Below are positions 56,784 through 64,000 of a stretch of 64,000 bases of DNA, piece by piece (within the stretch, counting starts at the first letter, position 1; each line of letters opens with the position of its first letter). The position numbers and the translations under genes are program-made. The DNA is from Fragum whitleyi (taxonomy: Eukaryota > Mollusca > Bivalvia > Cardiida > Cardiidae). The stretch lies in contig OX411547.1 of the NCBI GenBank assembly GCA_948146395.1, positions 54,861,566-54,925,565 on the forward strand, read 5' to 3'. The notes under the pieces were generated by a model. That model was not told where the DNA came from. It ran no database searches and saw only the letters and a program-made list of their open reading frames with translations.

Positions 56784-57043
56784 TAATATTAACGATTATT
56801 TATTACCTCCCTTTAAAAAAAATAAACGTATGTTAGTGTTTGTGTGTCTTTCCGAACCAAACAACCATTTTGATATCCAAAGTTGATAATAAATTGTGAC
56901 TTGATCGAGTTGAATGTTTTGATTGTTATTAAATAATTGGATTGTTTTTGAATGGCTGTAGTGAGTCTTTTGTTTGAATGAATGTGGCGCTGAGTCAGTG
57001 ATTTTGAATGGATTTGATCATGGTTCGTGTTTGACATTTAAAC
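56784..57043 (+). mobile_element. MITE copy 17 (right half, type 2 interior)
   Basis: From TTATTTATTACCTCCCTTT it follows the right half in the opposite orientation to copies 15 and 16 (GTTTGTGTGTCTTTCC, then GGCGCTGAGTCAGTGATTT) and fades out at GTTTGACATTTAAACC. Three family members therefore lie head to tail over ~1.1 kb. Confidence 0.72.
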
Positions 57044-57532
57044 CTGGGTTTTGATTCCCAAAAATCCCATTTCTCTAAAATTTCCTGCAAGGGTCATTTT
57101 GACCAAATGAATTTCCAGTGGTGCAACCTATGCAATATAAAGGATTGTATAGATCAATTTAATAGTTTTCTAAAAACTATAACAAAAAGATCTATATAAG
57201 TGAACAACATGAACAAAAAAGTGTGTCTAGTTTGTTAGTTTCAATCTGAAAATTAGTTTAAATGAAATGTTCTTGACAATATTGAAAGGGAATCAAGTGG
57301 GATCACAAATAGGGTACAGGTAAAGAGGGCATTTCGAAGACAGTTAAGTTACGTGAGAAATTTAAGTTCCCTTTGGTTCTCTTGCTTTTGTTCAAAGCAA
57401 ATACAATGAATCATTGTAAAGATAAATTAATCCGATAACAGTCGGGCCATTATGGGTGAATATCTAGGATGAAAAAGAATTATTTTTTCAAGGACCATCA
57501 AACACCATATAAAAAATCGCAATGTGCTGCCC
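57044..57532. other. No gene seen downstream of the MITE trio
   Basis: No AATAAA-type signal in a convincing place and no continuation of the ZP-C region was recognised. Confidence 0.4.
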
Positions 57533-57602
57533 TGCGTTCAGAATGACAAAACGGTGCAAACAATTCGGCAATTCGCAGTATGTTACTTCGTTTTGTTATC
57601 AA
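57533..57602. repeat. Palindromic mini-element, core deleted
   Basis: GCGTTCAGAATGACAAAACG, GTGCAAACAATTCGGC and CGTTTTGTTATC are the outer arms of the 59325 family, with the central hairpin missing. Confidence 0.65.
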
Positions 57603-57741
57603 ATTATAATATGCCCAAAATTTCTGGACAGATGATTGTAAAGATTTAACAAAATGTGATTTTCTCCACGCGTATTGAATAACCCAAGTACAATAGAAAC
57701 CGAATTACTTAAAAAATGACCCAAAATTACTATACTTACGT

Positions 57742-58264
57742 CAGAGGTACTTTCTAGTTTACGGAAAAGTCCGCGCGATGTTCCGGATGGTCATTCGGAA
57801 CACCACTCAGTCGATTTCACGATCAACCTCGGATGTACATAGACGAACTCTTTTTTTTTAAAAAAAAAAATACGCGAGACATTGGAATAACTCGATGGCG
57901 TCAGTTAAAATAGCGTAAACCCTCGAAGTTTTGAGTGAAAACAGTCGACGTCGCCAACACTTCTCGTCCAAGTCACTGACGTGAAACCATCGTATTCATA
58001 TATAAATATCTTTATATTCTACAATAACGGCTGAAAAATCTTATTGTTTTAGAATGACAAATCATTCTCAAAATTTAAACATTTTCCAACCGTTATTTAC
58101 TTAAATAAATATCAATCTAAAGATAGCGTCGGTTGTTTCCGCCCTAGTTTTTCTTCTACTATTTCCGCCTAACGAAATGCACAATTTTGTTACATACCCA
58201 TCCGCCTTATAAACATCCGAGGTCTGTTGCAGTTTACGGAAATGGCCGAATAATGTTCCGAATG
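57742..58264. mobile_element. MULE-type MITE, copy c, preceded by a right-end remnant
   Basis: The full element is 57792-58264. Directly before it, 57755-57789 reads AGTTTACGGAAAAGTCC...GATGTTCCGGATG, a diverged copy of the element's own right end, so two members are abutted. A related but more decayed stretch occurs at about 55560-55680. No target duplication is visible for this copy. Confidence 0.8.
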
Positions 58265-58687
58265 AGGTGGATGTGTTACAGATTGTTTGGATCTATTCTA
58301 CGGGTTACTCAATGGTCCTTCGTCATAAAAAGCTAGAAAGTATGGTTGCCTGAGATCGAATTGAAAAAAAGGACCAGTTGAAAAAAATGAAGCTTTACAG
58401 TTTAAGCACATAAATAAATGGACATTAAGGGGGAAAGAAATAATTCCTTCTGTTATATTGGGTCACATACCACTGGCTTGTGATTGAGATAAGGGACATT
58501 TCATCCAAGATGGTCCATGCAGGCTCGGTCTGGAATAAAAATGCCTTAAACGAATATCCCTCAAACCATCCGATTAATAATCTGTATAACTGCTAATTTA
58601 TAGATCAACAAAAATCAAGCTTATTCAATCAAACAATTTTTTTCATTTTATAGCAAGAACAAGAACAATATTTTATTTTATAAATAC
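58265..58687. other. No gene seen
   Basis: Unrecognised A/T-rich DNA. Confidence 0.45.
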
Positions 58688-59253
58688 ACTAAACAACATC
58701 GTGAAATTGACATTCACCTTAATCAGAACCATTCTAATTGAGAGATTTAGAATGGTTTTGATTGAGGCGAAAGTGAACTGGTACCTCGATGTCTGTGAGA
58801 GACAACGGGTAGTGTATAAATTTTATGGCAATCTGATTGGCTGTGTACTTTTCACGACAAGTAAGTTATTACAAACCGTAAGAATTTTTCCCATCATGCA
58901 CGTCGCTATCCGTTGAAATGTGGCGGCATTGTTTAAAATGGAAGTACTGAAATTCCGTTGCTTAAATAAATATGCTCTGTACGAGATATACATACGGAGG
59001 AAAAACCAAAATTGAACTAATTATTTGTTGTTTTTCGCCGCATCCATCGTTATTTTCGATCAAATGCATGTCGCAAATCCGCCACCAAACGCTTTACGAT
59101 TTTCTAGCTTCCGTTTAACGTTGATCAAATGACGTCACTACCGGGTCACATGACCTTACGAAAATTTGTAAAATACCTGTCTCTAGTATCGATAGATCTA
59201 GGGGCAGTAACCCAGTCAAAGGCGAAAGTCAATTTCACGGTGTAACTAACTGT
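58688..59253. mobile_element. MITE copy 18: deleted core plus nested insertion
   Basis: Terminal repeats at 58690-58710 and 59230-59253 belong to the family, but the centre is gone: the left arm joins the right arm at about 58735, leaving roughly 120 bp of family sequence. A 446 bp insert with 9 bp target duplications (58775-59220) sits in the right arm. Confidence 0.85.
58775..59220. mobile_element. Nested 446 bp element with 9 bp target duplication
   Basis: It is flanked by GGCGAAAGT at 58766-58774 and 59221-59229, a perfect 9 bp direct repeat. The ends are weakly inverted (ACTGGTACC-type against GACTGGGTTACTG), with further loose symmetry inside (GAGACAACGGG against GAGACAGG). A 9 bp duplication suggests a MULE-type transposase; hAT (8 bp) is less likely. 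There is no coding capacity. A TGACGTCA-like site is at about 59129. Confidence 0.75.
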
Positions 59254-59324
59254 AAGAAAACAATTGATTTCAATTCACTTTAAGTATCTTTATTACGGGG
59301 AAAGTAGCACAAAGAGCCTGTCCT

Positions 59325-59457
59325 GTGTTCAGGACGAAAAAGCGGTGCAAACAGTTTGCCAATTTATATCCCGCTTTGCACGCAAGTGCACGTGCAAAGC
59401 GGGATATAATTGGCTAACTTTTTGCACCGTTTTTCCATCCTCAATGTAGGGCTTGTT
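59325..59457. repeat. Complete ~130 bp palindromic mini-element
   Basis: CTGTGTTCAGGACGAAAAAG, CGGTGCAAACAGTTTGCCAA and TCCCGCTTTGCACGCAAG are mirrored by GTGCACGTGCAAAGCGGGA, TTGGCTAACTTTTTGCACCG and TTTTCCATCCTCAATG. Almost the whole element is one hairpin. Relatives are at 5218-5290, 12890-12978, 57533-57602, 59583-59725 and 40557-40590. Confidence 0.82.
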
Positions 59458-59582
59458 TTTCCTGCTTCAAATTAACGTATGTCTATTTTAAAATTTAAAG
59501 GAATGGACCAAAAACAATCAGGAACATTACATACTCAGTCAATCTGTAATTTCCGGTTATCATTTGGGTAACCGGCCTTACG

Positions 59583-59725
59583 GAGAACGGTGTCCCTTCG
59601 AGATTTGAATAACAAAACGGTGCAAACGGTTCGTAAAATATTTAACGCTTCTCATGTGCACTTGCGTGAAAAGTGATGTTAATTGGAAATAGTTTGTACT
59701 GTTTTGTTATCTTGAACGCAGGGTT
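59583..59725. repeat. Second palindromic mini-element, 130 bp away
   Basis: ATAACAAAACGGTGCAAACG, CATGTGCACTTGCGTGAAAA and GTACTGTTTTGTTATCTTGA form the same design with more mismatches in the centre. Confidence 0.75.
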
Positions 59726-60973
59726 TGTTTTCAATTTCATTTTTCGAAGTTATGTTATTTCAATCGTTCTTAATGTAATCAAATTTAAAGAAGTGGACCC
59801 GTAGTAAATGTGCAACTTTTCGGAACTCAAGACCTTTCACAATGTTGACCAAGGTTTCCTAATGAAAATCATCAGCAAACCTCGAATAACACTGTTAAAG
59901 CCCCCGTCTGCGTTTAAATTTTAAAAAAAAATCTCCATTTCATGGACATTCTTTGAACAGTTATTCTTGATTTCGAATTTTGAGTCCGAAATGATGTTGG
60001 TCATGCATATTCATCAAGTAAGCCCTATATTTAGATCATCGGGTCAGAATCATCTGCATTATACTATATTGGAAAGACACATTCAAGATAATCTTTGAGA
60101 ATGAAAGTCTAGTTTTTTGTGTACATAGTCTTTTAAGATCATTGTCTTGCGTTTCGGAAATGTTCACGAATACAGACGGGGGATTTAAACTTCATTACTT
60201 CCAAAACTTATCGGAACTATTATGGGTCTACTACCTTAATCGAAAATCAGTGCCAAAATCAGCCTGTACCTTTGAGGAGTTGCGCGGATTTGCAAACTAA
60301 GCCTCGTCCAAGTGGCTTTTTTGTTTCACGCACTTCATTTACCAAGAAATAGCAGTATGTCTAGGTATATAATATATCAAAATTAAGCTATTTATGAGCA
60401 CATAAGACTGTCATAGCTAAAGTGGTATAGCCAAACGCCATGTTATAATCACCTTTTCTTGCTTTATTGTTTCCTAGTGACACAACATTCCACAATAAGT
60501 CATTGTAAGTTGAGGGTTTTCTAAGCATATCCTTACACGTTTTCCGGCCATAATCATACCGCGTTGGGAAAACGAGTTGCGTTATTTAATCGGGGTAAAC
60601 GGTGTGAACATGATGTAAAGTTACAACATTGTCGCTTAAGACTGAACCTTTTTTTTAACAAAAAGATACAGTTTTTTAGCATATCGATCTAGATAGAATT
60701 TTTAAAGAATTTGTTGTAGAATTTCAATATCTTGTATTTTTAGATACACTCTTAGATCAAATAGAATTTATTCTGTTAAAGATTGATAAGATTGATTGGA
60801 AATGTTTATAATACTATATGTTTATGACCATGTGTATGGGACGGTGGCCTAAATATCACAATAAATATATAAACTATCAAACTTCAGGAAAAAAGTGCCA
60901 AAAGTCAAGTTTATTTATAACCTTATTCTGTTATTTTAATTGATCATACAATGAAGCCAGTATTAATCTAATA
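59726..60973. other. No gene seen
   Basis: Unrecognised. AGTCTAGTTTTTTGTGTACA and GCCTCGTCCAAGTGGC stand out only as non-repetitive. No frame above 60 codons. Confidence 0.45.
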
Positions 60974-61394
60974 GAATTAGAAATATCGTGAAATTGACAA
61001 GATGAATTAATTTTGATCGATTTTAGAATGAAATTGAAGGAGTGTGAAGAGGTAATTTTGAGCAAATAAAGGGAGGTAATCTAATATTGCTCATTTTGTT
61101 CGAATAAGCGATATTTATTATCGTCCTTTAATAAATATGCATATAAACACTATAATAAGCTTTCCAGGTCTTCACTCACATATCAGACGCTAAGAAAATT
61201 CATTAATGTCAGTAAAATTGTGAATTAATTTTACCGATCCAAAATGTTGTTGTTGATCTAATAATTTTTTAGTGGTTTTGGATCGTTTTTGAATTGTTGG
61301 AGTGAGTGTTTGGAATGAATGAATGGAGCGCTAAGTTGGCAATTTAGAATGGTTTTGATCGGAAGAACAGACAGTCTCACGATGTTATTAACTG
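60974..61394 (+). mobile_element. MITE copy 19 (type 1, loop lost)
   Basis: The termini are decayed on the left and ATGTTATTAACTG on the right. The palindrome is collapsed: TGCTCATTTTGTTCGAATAA goes straight to the second arm. The rest matches type 1. Confidence 0.82.
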
Positions 61395-61673
61395 ACAAAC
61401 CTACACAATAACTTGGTATAAAGAAAGTATATTTATGAAAAAAATATTCATGATCCTTAAAAAGCCGCTTTCACAACGAATTTCCGAAATATTTCTAAGT
61501 TTCATTAAATGTTATAATTGAAAATTATTGCATGATAAATGGATTGATATATCCTAAAACATCAATGTTATCTGGTTTCCTCTGGTTTTTATCTGGCGTA
61601 AGAAATTATCATGAATCGACGATGCTATTTTCTCCCAACTTCGACCACTTCTATTTTAAGACGCTAATATATT
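61395..61673. repeat. Partial TATCAGACAG-type foldback core
   Basis: TTGCATGATAAATGGATTGA, ATCAATGTTATCTGG and TAAGAAATTATCATGAATCG...TCTCCCAACTTCGACCACTT match the inverted core at 17090-17230. Between MITE copies 19 and 20. Confidence 0.6.
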
Positions 61674-62110
61674 CATTTAACAACATCGTGAAATTGACAA
61701 GATGAATAATTTGGGAATGATTTTTGAATGAAATTGAATGAGTGTGTGGAGCGAGTTTTGAGTGAATTTAACGGGAGGTAATCCTATATCGTAAATTTTG
61801 ATCAAGATGAACAAAATTCGCGATATTGATTACCTCCCTTTAATAAAAAATACATTCAAGTTTTATACATGGCTTCCTATTTCTTCAAGAACCCATGAGA
61901 CGCTAATAATTTGAATAATGTTAGTGAAATCGCGATTTTTCTCAATCAAAATCTATTTTGAATGACGTTGGTTTTTTAATATATTTCAATGGGTTTGAGC
62001 GTTTTTGTATGGTTTGAGTGAGTGTTTGGAATGAATGAACGGAGCGCTGAGTGATCGATTTAGAATTGTTTTGATTGAGGTGAATGTCAATTTCACGATG
62101 TAAATAACTG
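61674..62110 (+). mobile_element. MITE copy 20 (type 1, complete)
   Basis: It is 437 bp with right TA intact and left terminus CATTTAACAACATCGTG. It shares unusual interior changes with copy 12 (ATACATTCAAGTTTT, CCTATGAGACG-like text), so the two are closely related. Confidence 0.88.
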
Positions 62111-62228
62111 TACATCTCTATGTGATGATATTTCATCTATTTTTAGGTTTTACTGTTAAGATGCTTTTCATGGACGTATTTGACAGTACGAACACTTTAT
62201 ATGAACTCGTTGAAGGAGGGTGAGTATC

Positions 62229-62674
62229 CATTCGGAACATCACTCGGCCATTTCCGTAAACTACAAAATACCTCGGATGTATGTAAAGCGGATGGGTGTG
62301 TAACGAAATCGTGCATTTTGTTAGGCGGAAACAGTGTAAGAAAAACTAGCACTGTAGATTTATATTTTTTACAGTAAATAACGGCTAAAACATCTTAATT
62401 TTTGAGAATGAAGAATCATTCTCAAAAATTAAGATTTTTTCAGCCGTTATTTAAGAATCTAAAGATATTAATATAAGGATTCGATTAATTCACGTCAGTG
62501 ACTTAAACGAGTAGCGTTGGCGACGCCGAATGTTTTCACTCACAGTTTCGAGGGCTAACACCATTTTAACTGACGTCATCGAGTTCTTCAAAGGTTTTCC
62601 CGTAATTTTTAAAAATAGTCCATCTATGTACATCCGAGGTTGATCGTGAGATTGGCCGAGTGGTGTTCCGAATG
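62229..62674. mobile_element. MULE-type MITE, copy d, perfect 10 bp duplication
   Basis: It is 446 bp. GGTGAGTATC occurs exactly at 62219-62228 and 62675-62684. The ends are symmetrical (CATTCGGAAC / GTTCCGAATG). The central stem at about 62378-62455 is nearly perfect. The intact duplication makes it probably the youngest copy. Confidence 0.93.
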
Positions 62675-62689
62675 GGTGAGTATCATTGC

Positions 62690-62912
62690 TTTAAGAATCT
62701 ATTGGCCAACTTATTTCTGACCCCGAGCGGGTATTATTGCCCGCTATATCAGAGTATATCTCGGACAGCGGGCTACCAGCTCTGGACTGGTCCAACTATC
62801 GACTATAAGAATAGCCCAGAAAAGGCTATTCTGATAGTTGAAAAAAGGACCAGTCCACGGCCAGGTAGGATTCGGGTCAGAAATAAATTGGCCCTATTTC
62901 TAAAAAGATGCC
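62690..62912. repeat. ~220 bp nested foldback
   Basis: TTGGCCAACTTATTTCTGAC pairs with GGGTCAGAAATAAATTGGCC. GACTGGTCCAACTATC pairs with GATAGTTGAAAAAAGGACC, and AGAATAGCCCAGAAAAGGC forms the tip. GAGCGGGTATTATTGCCCGC is a side hairpin. It lies 16 bp after MULE-type MITE copy d. Both-strand frames here (62660-62994) result from the symmetry. Confidence 0.72.
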
Positions 62913-63426
62913 GTAACAAGCGGATGCCACGCTCGCATGCCAATCGGAACACATGATTTGCCTTTATAGAAAACAACAAAAAATACAAAAACATGCTGGA
63001 TAAGTAAGAACATTTTTTGGTTGAACGGGTGACAGTTCATCCCGAGAATCTCTTGACATTTACTAAGGTTGATTAATTTTCAAAGATTGTATGCAAAGAC
63101 CTTTCTAAATGGTTAAGTGCTATAAAGAGTAGGGTATTTGTATCCTCTCCCACAGATTACAGTTAGCTGTATATTTTTTCATTCATTTCTATGACACATA
63201 TTTAGCTTATTCAAAAGCGGGGAAATGATTCAAAATAAATTGAGATGATTGTGACGCTTTCTGAATAAATATTTAATCAGTTTAGAAACAAAAACACGTT
63301 TTTTAGATAATTTTCTCACGGGGATCGGCATTGAACGGGTTGAAACAACGTTCCAATTTGTGGAATCTTTGGTTCCCTATTTCAATTATCTTTGATTATT
63401 TTATTAGTGGTTTAAAACTTCGACAT
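62913..63426. other. No gene seen
   Basis: Unrecognised sequence; a short minus frame (62803-62994) overlaps the foldback and is not a gene. Confidence 0.45.
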
Positions 63427-63600
63427 TGACAGTTAAATTGAAAGATTTTGGAATGAAATTGAATGAGTGTGATGAACGAGGTTTTAATGATTTTCAAGGG
63501 TGGTAAAACATAATCGATAATTTCGTCCAATTTGGCGAAATAAGCGAAAACATTTTACCACTCTTTAACAAAGTCTACGTACTTTTCAAATTTTGTTTCT
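63427..63600 (+). mobile_element. MITE copy 21 (left part, decayed)
   Basis: ACAGTTAAATTG..., GAATGAAATTGAATGAGTGT and a diverged palindrome (GGTGGTAAAACATAAT...TTTTACCACTCTTTAA) identify it. The inner TIR and the right half are missing. Confidence 0.65.
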
Positions 63601-64000
63601 TTAAGATGAAACGTGACGCTAAAAACCAATACCAGCAAATAAAATCATGCAATTAAGTCAGCTTTAGTCGTTTTTTTGGCAATGAGTGCGCTTGCTTAAA
63701 ATCGAGTTTGTCGGCACTTTTGCGTCATGAAGGGTAGATAGATAGATGGATTTATTTCTGTATAAGCTATAACAACATGAAAAGCACTATATATGATACC
63801 GTACTAAAATGGCATGATATACTAATAAATATGTATCTATATTTATATACAAAGGATAACACAAAAAAGAGATTGAAAATCTCTCATTTCCATTGTGGTC
63901 CTTTTCGAAAACAACAACAACAACAACAACAACAACAAAAAAACCAGTGTCATACAGGAATACATGCTGAATACTAATATCGTTGTCCCCATATACAAGG
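63601..64000. other. No gene seen
   Basis: A GATA run at 63735-63747, the CAA microsatellite, and otherwise unrecognised DNA to the window edge. Confidence 0.45.
63909..63940. repeat. CAA microsatellite
   Basis: Nine to ten CAA units followed by A7. The short polyglutamine frame it creates has no gene context. Confidence 0.9.

Noticed and set aside
62660..62994. Overlapping 98- and 63-codon frames on both strands
   Set aside because: They result from the symmetry of the nested foldback at 62690-62912.

Overview
The window reads as nuclear DNA of a marine invertebrate, most likely a bivalve mollusc. It is A+T-rich by eye, has spliced genes with long introns and no operons. It is packed with repeat types common in bivalve genomes: tRNA-derived SINEs, foldback elements, ~150-170 bp tandem-unit elements and short-hairpin heads followed by GTCYGTC tracts. 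Species cannot be named from sequence alone. No rRNA gene, intact tRNA gene, CRISPR array or bacterial-type gene is visible. Long open frames in the repeats look like chance.

One protein-coding gene is well supported, on the + strand, with six exons between 13,004 and 55,976. All five junctions have GT/AG sites and compatible phases (coding lengths 73, 68, 105, 70, 52 and 166 nt, together 177 codons plus stop). The product has a signal peptide, four mature cysteines and four N-glycosylation sequons, spaced as in a zona pellucida N-type (ZP-N) domain, followed by the beginning of a ZP-C-like region. The last exon runs directly into a MITE whose terminal sequence supplies the in-frame TAA, so the gene is either truncated or has gained a transposon-derived 3' end. 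A degenerate second copy of exon 3 lies 1.5 kb upstream of the real one.

Layout. 1-12,995: repeats and unrecognised DNA, with tandem-unit arrays at 1.07-1.7, 3.2-6.0, 8.4-9.9 and 10.4-12.0 kb, a DIRS-like reverse transcriptase fragment at 6.77-7.01 kb, and SINE pieces. The 300 bp before exon 1 is largely transposon-derived. 13.0-33.97 kb: exons 1-5 with introns full of a Tc1/mariner-type MITE (TA target duplication, CAGT termini, ~72 bp central palindrome). 34-55.8 kb: a 21.8 kb intron holding tandem arrays, a 2,252 bp TIR element inserted in one array, a 407 bp direct repeat pair, a ~900 bp foldback, and MULE-type MITEs with 9-10 bp target duplications. 55.97-64 kb: three adjacent MITE copies at the gene's 3' end, a MITE carrying a nested insertion with a perfect 9 bp duplication, small perfect palindromes and foldbacks.

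The most notable signals beyond the gene are: about twenty copies of the MITE in ~50 kb with none in the first 13 kb, in two types with different interiors but the same ends; a ~70 bp core shared by tandem arrays that otherwise look like different families; and transposon ends lying within 17-45 bp of several splice sites.
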